Shown: positions 18,048 through 26,813, counted from the first letter of the stretch. The stretch is DNA of 64,000 bases from CAIWHR01 sp963823215 (GCA_963823215.1 CAWGKT010000003.1:186001-250000); one strand, 5' to 3'. The notes: generated from the letters alone by a model not told the origin. Numbers and translations: made by a program.

Positions 18048-18637
18048 CCTTCGTCTCCCAGCAGCGTGTTGTCGACGGCGTCGCACAGGCAATGAATCAT
18101 GAGCAGGTGCACCTCCTGGATGCGCGCGGTCCGGTCGTGCGGCACGCACAGATGCACGTCGTCCGCCGTCAGCATGGCGCCGATCTCGCCACCGCCCTTG
18201 CCCGTGAGCGCGACGACGCGCATTTCGCGCTCGTGCGCCGCCCTGACTGCCGCGACGACGTTGGCCGAGTTCCCGGACGTGGATATGGCCAGCAGCGCGT
18301 CACCCGCGGTGCCGAGCGCCCGCACCTGCTTCGCGAACACCTGCTCGAACGAGTAGTCGTTCGCCACGGCCGTGAGGATCGACGTGTCGGTGGAGAGCGA
18401 AAGCGCCGGCAGCTCCGGGCGCTCCCGCTCGAAGCGGCCGATCATCTCGGCGGCGAAATGCTGCGCGTCGGCCGCGGATCCGCCGTTGCCGCAGGCCAGG
18501 ATCTTGCCGTCCCCGAGCAGGCACGTCGCAAGCAGGTCCGCGGCGCGGGCGATGGTCGGAGCGAGCGCATCTGCTGCGGCGAGCTTCAGCTGCGCGCTGT
18601 CGGCGAAATGCGCGCGAATGCGCGAGACATGGTCCAT
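18044..18637 (-). CDS. gmhA: SIS-domain phosphoheptose isomerase (GmhA/DiaA type)
   Basis: A 197-residue SIS-domain protein. The sugar-phosphate site shows ACGNGGSAADAQHFAAEM near residue 55 and STSGNSANV near 120. The C-terminal block RIQEVHLLMIHCLCD holds the His used by GmhA isomerases. GmhA converts sedoheptulose 7-phosphate to heptose 7-phosphate. The syntenic E. coli gene is diaA, a DnaA-binding relative, and the two cannot be separated by eye. The nearby rfaE2 favours GmhA. ATG 18637 lies inside the extended yraN frame. Confidence 0.88.
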   Translation of the reverse strand: MDHVSRIRAHFADSAQLKLAAADALAPTIARAADLLATCLLGDGKILACGNGGSAADAQHFAAEMIGRFERERPELPALSLSTDTSILTAVANDYSFEQVFAKQVRALGTAGDALLAISTSGNSANVVAAVRAAHEREMRVVALTGKGGGEIGAMLTADDVHLCVPHDRTARIQEVHLLMIHCLCDAVDNTLLGDEG

Positions 18638-19230
18638 GGTCGGGAATCGCAACTCGCCCGATTGTAGCAAGTTTGATCTTGCCCGCCGCCGCGCGGAGCG
18701 GACCGCAATGACGATGCCGCGCGCTGTGCGCGATGGCCGGATGCGGCGCCGCTCACTGAAGTACCTTCGTGCTGCGTACTCCGGTATTCGCCCTTGGGGC
18801 GGCCCGGCGGGCGCGCTGTAACACCTTCGCGCTTCGCGCTCCGGTATTCGCCCTTGGGGCGGCCCGGCGGGCTCATAGCGCTCATCATGTCCTGCAGCCA
18901 TTCGACGTGATCCGCGTCGATCGCATCGAGCAGCACCGCGTCGAACCGGCATGGCGGCGTGCGCCGCAGGCGTCCGAGGTAGAAGAGCGCGGCGGCGGCG
19001 ATCCGCGCGCGTTTGGCCGCCGTGATGCTCGCGGCCGCACCGCCGAAGTCGCGTCGCGTACGCAGCCGCACCTCGACGAACACGAGTGTCTCGCCGTCGC
19101 GCGCGATGAGGTCGATCTCGCCGCGGCGGCACCGGAAATTGCGCTCGACGATCCTCAGTCCGCGGGTGGTCAGGAACGTGGCCGCCAATGCCTCGGCGCG
19201 AGCACCGGCCTCGCCGCGTGCGACCGCCAT
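18586..19230 (-). CDS. yraN: YraN-family endonuclease-like protein with repeat-encoded C-terminal extension
   Basis: The first ~117 residues are a complete YraN (UPF0102) domain, with the nuclease-like core GEIDLIARDGETLVFVEVR, and end near VEWLQDMMSA. Family members usually stop about there (110-130 residues). Here the frame continues for 214 residues through two 60-bp repeat units (PPGRPKGEYRS twice), then about 55 more residues, ending inside gmhA. The native stop appears to have been lost or displaced by repeat insertion. YraN function is not established. ATG 19230 is chosen; an upstream ATG at 19254 is repeat-derived. Confidence 0.85.
   Translation of the reverse strand: MAVARGEAGARAEALAATFLTTRGLRIVERNFRCRRGEIDLIARDGETLVFVEVRLRTRRDFGGAAASITAAKRARIAAAALFYLGRLRRTPPCRFDAVLLDAIDADHVEWLQDMMSAMSPPGRPKGEYRSAKREGVTARPPGRPKGEYRSTQHEGTSVSGAASGHRAQRAASSLRSAPRGGGQDQTCYNRASCDSRPWTMSRAFARISPTARS
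18757..18876 (-). repeat. Two tandem 60-bp GC-rich repeat units within the extended yraN frame
   Basis: Units 18757-18816 and 18817-18876 repeat with exact 60-bp period and match those at 4974-5093, again starting ATGAGCCCGCCGGGCC on the minus strand. They are open in the yraN frame. The separation of yraN from gmhA is essentially this insertion plus about 120 bp. Confidence 0.9.
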
Positions 19231-19311
19231 GTCAGTCCCGCCGGGCCGTCCCAAGGGACTGACCCGCCCCCTCGGGGGGCAGCGAGCAAAGCGAGCGTGG
19301 GGGTCGTTTCA
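19229..19311 (+). repeat. Single dispersed repeat at the yraN 5' end
   Basis: An 83-bp element with head CCCGCCGGGCCGTCCCAAGG, a CCCCCTCGGGGGGC hairpin and tail AGCGAGCAAAGCGAGCGTGGGGG. It begins at the yraN start codon on the opposite strand and fills most of the spacer between lpoA and yraN. It is the most complete single-copy example of the family in the window. Confidence 0.8.
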
Positions 19312-19352
19312 TCCTACCGTCCGTTTGCGGTCGCGGACATCGCGGAGATGCC

Positions 19353-20483
19353 CTAGCGTGCGCCCACCGGCACGATGCGACCGGCCCGGAACTGCATTAG
19401 CCGCCCCTCGCGGACGAACTGGCGCGTCGCGTCGAGCGAAAGGTGGCCGGTCGCGCCGTCGAATTCGAGCCTTGCGGGCGGTCCGGCCGCGAAAGCCGTG
19501 GCGACCTGAAATGCATCCACGCCGAGCGCATGGAGCCGATCGAGCGTGGTATTGGGGTAATCCGGCCGTCTCAGTTCCGCGAAGGCGGCCGCATCGGGAT
19601 CGACAAGCCAGGGCATGTCGACAAAACGCACTTCGTCGAGGTCGCGCAGCGCTTCCGGCGCCTGGCGCTCGTTGACCTGACTGCTGGTGTAGCTGGGGAT
19701 CGTTCCCACATAGGGCTTGGCCAGCGCGGCATCCGTCGCGTCGACGGCAAGGAGGGCGGCGTCGACCGGGGTCTTGACCAGTTCGCGCCGCATGAGTCTG
19801 AGCACATCCGGCGCCGGGTCGAAGCGGAACATCACCGGAGCCCCGCCGCCGGCAAGGATCCACTCGGCGTTGAATGCGCTCGCGAAACGCTGCTGCCTTG
19901 GCGTGTCACTGGCGATCACCACGACCGTCGTCGCACCGTCGTCGCGGGCGCGGCGAGCAAGCTGCCTCGCCTCGCCGTCGATCGTCAGCGTAAGCGCGTA
20001 GACGTTCTCCGGAAGCGCCACGCCCTCGTCCAGCTGGTTCAGCGCAATGGTCGGCGGCAGCTCGAGACCCGCCGCCACCAGCATCTTCATGTCGTCCCGG
20101 ACCAGCGGCCCGACGATGACCTTGGCACCGGTTGCTTTCGCCTTCGCGAAGGCGGCAACGACGTCGTCTTCACCGTGCCCGATTACCTTCGGCTTCACCT
20201 TTGCGGCTTCGGCGGCGGCGAGGAATCCGGCCTGCACTGCCTCAGCGGCCCGGCCGAACACCGCCGAAGTCAGCGGCAGCACGAGCACGATGGGCACAGG
20301 TTCGACCCGGGCGTCGACGACCGGGGCGGCTTTGGTGCTCGCCTCCGGCGCCGCGTCGCTTGCCGCCGGTGACTGTGCGGCGGACAATGCCGACAGACCG
20401 CACGTCAACGCCAGCGCGATCGCGGCGCTGCGCCAGCGCGTGCGGCCATGCGTGTTCCGATCTGTTGGGCGGCGGGCGGTCAT
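19353..20483 (-). CDS. lpoA: LpoA-like periplasmic-binding-fold protein (penicillin-binding protein activator)
   Basis: A 376-residue protein with an N-terminal signal sequence (SAAIALALTCGLSALSAA) but no clear lipobox cysteine. The rest resembles the C-terminal periplasmic-binding fold of LpoA/YraM: VLVLPLTSAVFGRAAEAVQAGF, VIVGPLVRDDM, and SYTSSQVN. LpoA activates PBP1A from the outer membrane. The position opposite rsmI and upstream of yraN-gmhA-dolP is exactly that of lpoA, so synteny carries the name. The N-terminal TPR domain of E. coli LpoA is absent, as is common in betaproteobacteria. Confidence 0.82.
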   Translation of the reverse strand: MTARRPTDRNTHGRTRWRSAAIALALTCGLSALSAAQSPAASDAAPEASTKAAPVVDARVEPVPIVLVLPLTSAVFGRAAEAVQAGFLAAAEAAKVKPKVIGHGEDDVVAAFAKAKATGAKVIVGPLVRDDMKMLVAAGLELPPTIALNQLDEGVALPENVYALTLTIDGEARQLARRARDDGATTVVVIASDTPRQQRFASAFNAEWILAGGGAPVMFRFDPAPDVLRLMRRELVKTPVDAALLAVDATDAALAKPYVGTIPSYTSSQVNERQAPEALRDLDEVRFVDMPWLVDPDAAAFAELRRPDYPNTTLDRLHALGVDAFQVATAFAAGPPARLEFDGATGHLSLDATRQFVREGRLMQFRAGRIVPVGAR

Positions 20484-20504
20484 CGAAGCGGGGTCGAGTT
20501 TCGC

Positions 20505-21416
20505 ATGGATGAAAGTGTAGATGCGGAAAGCGGCGATGACGAAAGACCCATGCGCTTTCGCGTCGCGCCGGGGGCATTATATGTGGTTGCCACGCCGCTC
20601 GGAAACCTGCGCGACCTGACGCTGCGCGCGCAGGACGTCCTCGATGGCGTCGACATCATCGCGGCCGAAGATACGCGCGTGACCGGCGTGCTGCTGCGGC
20701 ACTATGGGGTCACGACCCGTCCGCTATCGTTGCACGAGCACAACGAATCGGCGCGCGCTGCGCAGATCGTCGCGCAGCTCGCCGCGGGCCGCAGCGTCGC
20801 TCTGGTCAGCGACGCGGGAACGCCGGCGATCAGCGATCCGGGCGCGCATCTGGTGCGGGCGGTCCGTGATGCGGGATTTCCGGTCGTGCCGATTCCCGGG
20901 GCCAACGCGGCCATTGCGGCGATCTCGGCGGCGGGCCTTGCGGCCGGTCAATTCCTGTTCCTGGGTTTTCTGCCCAAGGCGGCGAAAGCGCGGCGCGAAC
21001 TGCTCGCGGCCGTCGCGCACTTGCCGGTTGCGCTTGTCGTCTACGAGGCGCCGCATCGGGTGCGCGACACCGTCGCGCACCTGGGCGAGGAACTCGGGGG
21101 CGAGCGAACACTCGTCGTCGCGCGGGAGATCACGAAGAAATTCGAGTCCATCACGCAGACCACGCTCAATGATGCGCCCGCCTGGTTCACCGCCGATCCC
21201 AATCACGAGCGCGGCGAGTTCGTGCTGCTCGTCGACGCCCCGCCGGAGACGGAGGCGATCGCGCGCGAGCCCGAACTCGACATGCGTCGCCTGCTGACGG
21301 CGCTCGTTGCCGAGTTGCCGCCCGCGCGCGCCGCGCGCGTCGCCGCCGCGGCTACGGGTTTGCCGCGGGACGCGATCTACGCGCAGGCACTGGCATTGAA
21401 GTCGGAGCGGCGCTGA
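20505..21416 (+). CDS. rsmI: 16S rRNA (cytidine-2'-O)-methyltransferase RsmI
   Basis: A 303-residue tetrapyrrole-methylase-fold enzyme that 2'-O-methylates C1402 of 16S rRNA. Typical motifs are LYVVATPLGNLRDLTLRA, AAEDTRVT, VSDAGTPAISDPG and VVPIPGANA. ATG 20505 precedes a short acidic leader (MDESVDAESGDDER); ATG at 20550 is an alternative. Divergent from lpoA, with overlapping 5' regions. Confidence 0.95.
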   Translation: MDESVDAESGDDERPMRFRVAPGALYVVATPLGNLRDLTLRAQDVLDGVDIIAAEDTRVTGVLLRHYGVTTRPLSLHEHNESARAAQIVAQLAAGRSVALVSDAGTPAISDPGAHLVRAVRDAGFPVVPIPGANAAIAAISAAGLAAGQFLFLGFLPKAAKARRELLAAVAHLPVALVVYEAPHRVRDTVAHLGEELGGERTLVVAREITKKFESITQTTLNDAPAWFTADPNHERGEFVLLVDAPPETEAIAREPELDMRRLLTALVAELPPARAARVAAAATGLPRDAIYAQALALKSERR

Positions 21417-21443
21417 CGCGCATCCTTGCGTTACACTCGGACG

Positions 21444-22310
21444 ATGGCTGCCACCGCGTTCGTCGAGGACCGCGCGCCGATGTGCGTGGCGCCGGCCGGA
21501 TGGGGGGCGCGTCTCGAGCTGTGCTTCGAGCGCGAGGCCTCGCGCACGGTGCTGGCCGCGCGCCGGCACATGGGTCCGCTGCGCGTGCAGAAGGCGCTCT
21601 ATCCTGAAGGCTGCGGCGTCTGCCAGGTGGTCGTCGTGCATCCGCCCGGGGGGATCGTCGGCGGCGACTCACTTGCGATCGAGGTCGACGCCGGGCCGCG
21701 CGCGCACGCGCAGCTTACGACTCCCGGCGCGGCAAAGTGGTACCGGTCCGCGGGACCCGTCGCGCGCTCCGACATCGTGCTGCGGGTCGCTGCCGGCGCG
21801 CTCGTCGAATGGCTCCCGCAGGAAACGATGCTTTTCGACGGGGCGCACGCCACGATCCGCCTTGGCGTCGAGCTCGCCGAGGATGCCCGCTTCATCGGCT
21901 GGGACGTGACGCAGCTTGGGCGTACCGCGTCGGGCGAGCGCTTCGCGTCCGGACGCGTACACCAGACGCTCGAGCTCGTCCGCGCCGACACGATGCTCTG
22001 GTGCGAGCGCGCCATCCTCGATGGCGGTTCGAGGGCGCTCCAATCTGGTGCAATCCTGGACGGCGCGCCCGTGTTTGGCACAATGATCGCGGCAGGCGCC
22101 GATGTCGATGACGGCGTTCTCGCAGCGTGCCGCGCCGCTTCGCCCGTGTCCGGAGCGGGCGCCGTGACGCGCCTGCCGCTGTTGCTCGTCGCCCGCTATC
22201 GTGGCGGCTGTGCGCACGCGGCGCGCACGTATTTTGCTACGCTGTGGCGCGTGCTTCGTCCGGCGCTGGCGGACCGCGACGCGGTGCCGCCCCGGATCTG
22301 GAACACGTGA
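21444..22310 (+). CDS. ureD: Urease accessory protein UreD
   Basis: A 288-residue UreD (UreH), scaffold for the UreDFG nickel-insertion complex on apo-urease. Family blocks include LYPEGCGVCQVVVVHPPGG-IVGGD, AQLTTPGAAKWYRS, and LPQETMLFDGA. ATG 21444 is chosen; a TTG at 21426 gives a longer but poorer start. First gene of a seven-gene ureDABCEFG operon, 27 bp after rsmI. Confidence 0.95.
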   Translation: MAATAFVEDRAPMCVAPAGWGARLELCFEREASRTVLAARRHMGPLRVQKALYPEGCGVCQVVVVHPPGGIVGGDSLAIEVDAGPRAHAQLTTPGAAKWYRSAGPVARSDIVLRVAAGALVEWLPQETMLFDGAHATIRLGVELAEDARFIGWDVTQLGRTASGERFASGRVHQTLELVRADTMLWCERAILDGGSRALQSGAILDGAPVFGTMIAAGADVDDGVLAACRAASPVSGAGAVTRLPLLLVARYRGGCAHAARTYFATLWRVLRPALADRDAVPPRIWNT

Positions 22311-22329
22311 CCCTGCCGGACGATACCCC

Positions 22330-22632
22330 ATGGAACTCACGCCTAGAGAAAAGGACAAGCTGCTGCTCTTCACCGCCGCGCTGGTGGCGGAGCGGCGCCT
22401 GGCGCGTGGCGTGAAGCTCAACTATCCCGAGGCCGTTGCGTACATCTCCGCCGCGATCATGGAAGGCGCGCGCGATGGGCGGACGGTTGCCGACCTGATG
22501 AGCCACGGCGCAACGCTGCTCCAACGCGGGCAGGTGATGGACGGCGTGGCCGAGATGATTCCCGAGATCCAGGTCGAGGCGACGTTTCCCGACGGCACGA
22601 AGCTCGTCACCGTTCATCACCCCATCCCATGA
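22330..22632 (+). CDS. ureA: Urease subunit gamma
   Basis: A 100-residue urease gamma subunit, full length. The sequence starts MELTPREKDKLLLFTAALVA and contains LNYPEAVAYISAAIMEGARDG and VHHPIP at the C-terminus. Its stop overlaps the ureB start in ATGA, indicating coupled translation. Part of the cytosolic nickel urease that hydrolyses urea to ammonia and carbamate. Confidence 0.97.
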   Translation: MELTPREKDKLLLFTAALVAERRLARGVKLNYPEAVAYISAAIMEGARDGRTVADLMSHGATLLQRGQVMDGVAEMIPEIQVEATFPDGTKLVTVHHPIP

Positions 22633-23021
22633 TCCCCGGCGAACTCCTTGCGCAGGACGGTGAGCTCGAACTGAATGCCGGGCGGGTCAACGTCGCGCTG
22701 ACAGTGGCCAATACCGGCGACCGTCCGATCCAGGTCGGCTCGCACTATCACTTCGCCGAGACCAACGCGGCGCTCGCGTTCGATCGTGCGGCGGCGCGCG
22801 GCTTCCGGCTCAATATCGCGGCCGGCACGGCCGTGCGCTTCGAGCCGGGGCAGTCGCGCACCGTCGAATTGGTGGCGCTGGCGGGTGCGCGGGTCGTGTA
22901 CGGCTTCACCGGCGCGGTGATGGGACCGCTCGATGCAACTGTGCGGACGAGCGCGGCGCGCCGCGCGCCGGCGAAGAGGAAGTCGGCGGCCGGCGGCGCA
23001 AAGGCGAAGGGCAAGCGATGA
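22629..23021 (+). CDS. ureB: Urease subunit beta with basic C-terminal tail
   Basis: A 130-residue beta subunit. The first ~105 residues are canonical (MIPGELLAQDGELELNAGR, VGSHYHFAETNAAL, GTAVRFEPGQSR). The C-terminal ~25 residues are a lysine/arginine/alanine-rich tail (RRAPAKRKSAAGGAKAKGKR) beyond the usual length of about 101. Similar low-complexity tails occur in some proteobacterial UreB proteins. Overlaps ureA and ureC by 4 bp each. Confidence 0.96.
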   Translation: MIPGELLAQDGELELNAGRVNVALTVANTGDRPIQVGSHYHFAETNAALAFDRAAARGFRLNIAAGTAVRFEPGQSRTVELVALAGARVVYGFTGAVMGPLDATVRTSAARRAPAKRKSAAGGAKAKGKR

Positions 23022-24715
23022 AGATCGGCCGGCGCGCCTATGCCGAGATGTTCGGGCCGACGACCGGCGACCGCCTGCGACTCGCGGATACCGATCTCTT
23101 CATCGAAGTGGAACGCGATCTCACGATCTACGGCGAGGAGGTGAAGTTCGGCGGCGGCAAGGTTATCCGCGACGGCATGGGGCAGAGCCAGCGAGTGGCC
23201 GCGGATTGCGCCGACACGGTGATCACCAATGCGCTGGTGATCGACTGGTGGGGCATCGTCAAATGCGACATTGGATTGAAGGGCGGCAGGATCGCGAAGC
23301 TCGGCAAGGCCGGCAATCCCGACATCCAGCCAGGCGTGGACATCGTGATCGGCGCTGCGACCGAGATCATCGCCGGCGAGGGGATGATCGTCACCGCCGG
23401 CGGGATCGATGCGCACATCCATTTCATCTGCCCGCAGCAGATCGACGAGGCGCTGATGTCGGGCGTCACGACGATGCTCGGCGGCGGCACCGGTCCCGCC
23501 ACCGGCACGTTCGCGACGACTTGCACGCCCGGCCCGTGGCACATCCACCGGATGCTCGAAGCCGCGGAGGCATTCCCGATGAACCTCGGTTTTCTCGGCA
23601 AGGGCAACGCGAGCCTGCTGCCGCCGCTCATCGAGCAGGTCGAGGCCGGCGCGATCGGGCTGAAGCTGCACGAGGACTGGGGCACGACGCCCGCGGCGAT
23701 CGACGCCGCGCTCAAGGTCGCGGACAGGATGGACGTGCAGGTCGCCATCCACACCGACACGCTGAACGAATCGGGCTTCGTCGAGGCGACCCTGCAGGCA
23801 ATCGGCGGTCGCACGATCCACACGTATCACACTGAAGGCGCGGGCGGCGGCCACGCGCCCGACATCATTCGGGCGTGCGGCGAGGGGAACGTGCTGCCGT
23901 CGTCGACCAACCCGACGCGCCCATACACCATCAACACGATCGACGAGCACCTCGACATGCTGATGGTGTGCCACCACCTGGACCCGTCGATCGCCGAGGA
24001 CATCGCGTTCGCCGAATCGCGGATCCGGCGCGAGACGATCGCCGCCGAGGACATCCTGCACGATCTGGGCGCGTTCTCGATGCTGTCGTCGGACTCGCAG
24101 GCGATGGGCAGGGTCGGCGAGGTGATCATCCGCACCTGGCAGACGGCGCACAAGATGAAAGTCCAGCGCGGCAAGATCAAGGGCGACCCCGCCGCGCACG
24201 ACAACCAGCGCGTCATGCGCTATGTCGCGAAATACACGATCAACCCCGCGATCGCGCACGGCATCGGCCACGTGGTCGGCTCGGTCGAGCCGGGCAAGCT
24301 CGCCGACCTCGTGTTGTGGAAGCCGGCGTTCTTCGGCGTGAAGCCATCGCTGATCCTGAAGGGCGGGATGATCGCCGCCGCGGCGATGGGCGACCCGAAC
24401 GCATCGATTCCCACGCCGCAGCCGGTGCATTACCGGCCGATGTTCGGCGCGTTCGGCAAGGCGCGGTCGACCTCCGTCACGTTCGTGTCGAAGGCGGCGC
24501 TCAAGAATCCCGCCGTGCGCAAGCTCGATCTGGCGAAGCCGCTCGTCGCCGTGAAGGACACGCGCGCGATCGGCAAGCGCGACATGAAGAACAACGACGC
24601 GCTACCGCGGATCGAGGTCGATGCGGAGACCTACGAGGTGCGGGCCGACGGCGCGCTCCTGACCTGCGAGCCGGCGGCGGTGCTGCCGATGGCGCAGCGG
24701 TATTTCCTGTTCTAG
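23018..24715 (+). CDS. ureC: Urease subunit alpha
   Basis: A 565-residue catalytic subunit. The bi-nickel centre residues are visible: the HIH pair in GGIDAHIHF, the carbamylated lysine in AIGLKLHEDWG, histidines in HTDTLNES and HTYHTEGAGGGHAPD, and the flap MVCHHLD. No catalytic residue appears missing. Follows ureB with ATGA overlap and precedes ureE by 18 bp. Confidence 0.98.
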   Translation: MKIGRRAYAEMFGPTTGDRLRLADTDLFIEVERDLTIYGEEVKFGGGKVIRDGMGQSQRVAADCADTVITNALVIDWWGIVKCDIGLKGGRIAKLGKAGNPDIQPGVDIVIGAATEIIAGEGMIVTAGGIDAHIHFICPQQIDEALMSGVTTMLGGGTGPATGTFATTCTPGPWHIHRMLEAAEAFPMNLGFLGKGNASLLPPLIEQVEAGAIGLKLHEDWGTTPAAIDAALKVADRMDVQVAIHTDTLNESGFVEATLQAIGGRTIHTYHTEGAGGGHAPDIIRACGEGNVLPSSTNPTRPYTINTIDEHLDMLMVCHHLDPSIAEDIAFAESRIRRETIAAEDILHDLGAFSMLSSDSQAMGRVGEVIIRTWQTAHKMKVQRGKIKGDPAAHDNQRVMRYVAKYTINPAIAHGIGHVVGSVEPGKLADLVLWKPAFFGVKPSLILKGGMIAAAAMGDPNASIPTPQPVHYRPMFGAFGKARSTSVTFVSKAALKNPAVRKLDLAKPLVAVKDTRAIGKRDMKNNDALPRIEVDAETYEVRADGALLTCEPAAVLPMAQRYFLF

Positions 24716-24733
24716 CCCGAACGGAACTGAGCG

Positions 24734-25234
24734 ATGCTCGTCGTGCAACGTAAGCTGGACGCGCCGGCGCCGCACGACGCGGACCTCGTGCTTCCGTTCG
24801 AGCTGCGGCAGAAGAGCCGGCTGCGCACGACCGTTGCCGGCGGCGAGGAGATCGGCCTGTTCCTTGAGCGCGGCAGCATGCTGCGGGACGGCGAATGCCT
24901 GCAGGCCGATGACGGCCGCGTCGTCCGCGTCAATGCGGCCGACGAGGATCTGCTCGAGGTTCGCTGCGCCGACGCCAACGCGCTTGCCCGCGCGGCCTAC
25001 CATCTCGGCAACCGGCACACACCCGTGCAGGTGGGCGCCGGCTGGCTGCGCCTGGCCGCGGACGACGTGCTCGCGGGCATGCTGCGCGGACTCGGCGCGA
25101 CGGTCACGGCTGTCCGCGCGCCGTTCGAGCCCGAGGCCGGCGCGTATGCCGCCGGCCACCACGCGCACTCGGGTGAGGCGAAACACGCGGGAATCATCCA
25201 CGACTTCGCGGTGCCCGGTAAGCATGCGGGCTGA
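24734..25234 (+). CDS. ureE: Urease accessory protein UreE
   Basis: A 166-residue nickel-binding chaperone that delivers Ni to UreG. The N-terminal domain has LPFELRQKSRLRTTVAGGEEIG and the C-terminal domain AYHLGNRHTPVQV. A short histidine-containing tail (AGHHAHSGEAKHAGIIHDF) could bind metal but is not a long poly-His tail. Its 3' end overlaps ureF by 11 bp. Confidence 0.95.
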   Translation: MLVVQRKLDAPAPHDADLVLPFELRQKSRLRTTVAGGEEIGLFLERGSMLRDGECLQADDGRVVRVNAADEDLLEVRCADANALARAAYHLGNRHTPVQVGAGWLRLAADDVLAGMLRGLGATVTAVRAPFEPEAGAYAAGHHAHSGEAKHAGIIHDFAVPGKHAG

Positions 25235-25958
25235 TCTCGGCGCACTGTCCGGCACCTCCTCGCCGGAGGCGGGCAGACTTGCGCTGCTGCCGCTGGTGCG
25301 GCTGCTGCAACTCGCGAGTCCCGCGCTGCCCATCGGTGCGTACAGCTACTCGCAGGGGCTGGAGCAAGTGGTCGAGGACGGGACCGTGCTTGATGCCGCG
25401 ACGGCACAGGCATGGATCGGCGATGTGCTCGAATGGGTCGTTGCGCCGGGTGAAGCCGCGGTCGCATGGCGACTGCTGGACGCCGCGCAACACGCCGACT
25501 GGGTGCTCTTCGCGACGTGGAATGCCTGGTTTCGCGCGTCGCGCGAGACCGCGGAGCTGCGCGCCGAATCCGAGCAGACGGGCGGCTCGCTGGCAAAGCT
25601 CGCCGCCGACCTCGAGCTCCTCGACGCCCCCGCGCGCGGCGTGCTTCCCGCGCTCGCTCCGGTCACGCTGCCGGCGGCGTATGCGCTCGCAGTGCGCGGC
25701 TTCGCAGTGCCAGCGGACGCCGCGCTGACGGCATACGTCTGGTCGTGGCTCGAGAACCAGGTGTTGGCCTCGGTCAAGCTGGTGCCGCTCGGCCAGGTCG
25801 CCGGGCAGCGGCTGCTCAAGGCGCTGGGCGCCAGGATTCCGCAGGTCGTCGCCACTGCCATGACGCTCGCCGATGACGAGCTCTCGACGTTCGCGCCCGG
25901 ACTCGCACTCGCCAGCGCAAGGCACGAAACGCAATACACGCGGCTTTTTCGCTCGTAG
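25224..25958 (+). CDS. ureF: Urease accessory protein UreF
   Basis: A 244-residue helical UreF, which acts as the GTPase-regulating partner of UreG within the UreDFG complex. The family core LLQLASPALPIGAYSYSQGLE is near residue 25, and the C-terminal region carries an ETQYTRLFRS end. ATG 25224 lies within the ureE 3' end. Last 22 bp before ureG contain a strong GGGAGG ribosome-binding site. Confidence 0.95.
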   Translation: MRADLGALSGTSSPEAGRLALLPLVRLLQLASPALPIGAYSYSQGLEQVVEDGTVLDAATAQAWIGDVLEWVVAPGEAAVAWRLLDAAQHADWVLFATWNAWFRASRETAELRAESEQTGGSLAKLAADLELLDAPARGVLPALAPVTLPAAYALAVRGFAVPADAALTAYVWSWLENQVLASVKLVPLGQVAGQRLLKALGARIPQVVATAMTLADDELSTFAPGLALASARHETQYTRLFRS

Positions 25959-25980
25959 CCCTGTCGGGAGGCAATTCGAA

Positions 25981-26613
25981 GTGACCCTCAACCAACCTCT
26001 GCGCGTCGGCATCGGCGGTCCCGTCGGTTCCGGCAAGACCGCGCTGACGCTCGCGCTATGTCGCGCGTTGCGCGACCGGTACCAGCTTGCCGTCGTCACC
26101 AACGACATCTACACCGAGGAGGACGCGCGGTTCCTCGTTCGCAACGACGCGCTCCCGGCGGATCGGATCATCGGCGTCGAGACCGGCGGCTGCCCGCATA
26201 CAGCGATTCGCGAGGATGCGTCGATCAACCTCGAGGCCGTGGACCGGCTCGCGCGGCGCTTCGGTAATCTCGACATCGTCTTCGTCGAAAGCGGTGGCGA
26301 CAATCTCGCGGCGACGTTTTCGCCGGAATTGTCCGATTTGACGATCTACGTGATCGACGTCGCGGCCGGCGACAAGATCCCGCGCAAGGGGGGGCCGGGC
26401 ATCACGCGCTCCGACCTGCTCGTCATCAACAAGATCGATCTCGCGCCCATGGTCGGAGCGTCGCTCGAGGTCATGGACCGTGACGCGCGAAAGATGCGCG
26501 GCGAGCGGCCGTTCGTCTTCACCAACCTCAAGACCGGACAGGGGCTCGAAGTCGTCGTGCGGTTCGTCGTCGAGCGCGGCATGATTGGCGTTGCCGCGGC
26601 CTCACCCCGCTGA
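25981..26613 (+). CDS. ureG: Urease accessory GTPase UreG
   Basis: A 210-residue SIMIBI GTPase powering nickel insertion into urease. P-loop GIGGPVGSGKTAL is at about residues 10-22; TNDIYTEEDA, VETGGCPHTAIREDAS (metal-binding CPH), ESGGDNLAATFSPEL and the NKID guanine motif follow. The GTG start at 25981 is preferred because GGGAGG precedes it by 8 bp; the longer frame to 25873 overlaps ureF. Last ure gene before the 281-bp spacer to urtA. Confidence 0.97.
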   Translation: MTLNQPLRVGIGGPVGSGKTALTLALCRALRDRYQLAVVTNDIYTEEDARFLVRNDALPADRIIGVETGGCPHTAIREDASINLEAVDRLARRFGNLDIVFVESGGDNLAATFSPELSDLTIYVIDVAAGDKIPRKGGPGITRSDLLVINKIDLAPMVGASLEVMDRDARKMRGERPFVFTNLKTGQGLEVVVRFVVERGMIGVAAASPR

Positions 26614-26672
26614 TTCCCGCGTGCGCGGTCGGCGGCGCGCGGGCCCGATCGCGCCGAGAAGCCGATCCAAAT

Positions 26673-26695
26673 CGGTGCAGCGTCGCTGTGCACCG
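26673..26695. promoter_or_regulatory. Inverted repeat upstream of the urt promoter
   Basis: CGGTGCA and TGCACCG are perfect 7-bp arms separated by 9 bp. The element lies about 105 bp upstream of the candidate sigma-54 site, where enhancer-binding regulators such as NtrC usually sit. The arm order is the reverse of the canonical NtrC site (TGCACC...GGTGCA), so binding by NtrC is only a possibility. Confidence 0.4.
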
Positions 26696-26796
26696 CACCC
26701 AAATGGGACGAGCCCGTGCCGAGCCCATTAGCGACCGCGCTCATCCACCGCCAGAATGTTATTTGAAAACAAATAGATAGTATGTCGTTGCGCACT

Positions 26797-26813
26797 GCGG
26801 CACGATTCGTGCG
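26797..26813 (+). promoter_or_regulatory. Candidate sigma-54 promoter of urtABCDE
   Basis: GCGGCACGATTCGTGCG has the invariant GG (26799-26800) and GC (26811-26812) with the required 10-bp spacing and the CACG block after GG. It is 83 bp upstream of the urtA ATG, in an unusually AT-rich stretch. Urea transporters are commonly under NtrC/sigma-54 nitrogen control. The TTGC half is degenerate (GTGC). Confidence 0.55.

Noticed and set aside
26673..26695. Canonical NtrC binding site
   Set aside because: The arms are GGTGCA...TGCACC, the reverse of the accepted orientation, so it is kept only as an inverted repeat.
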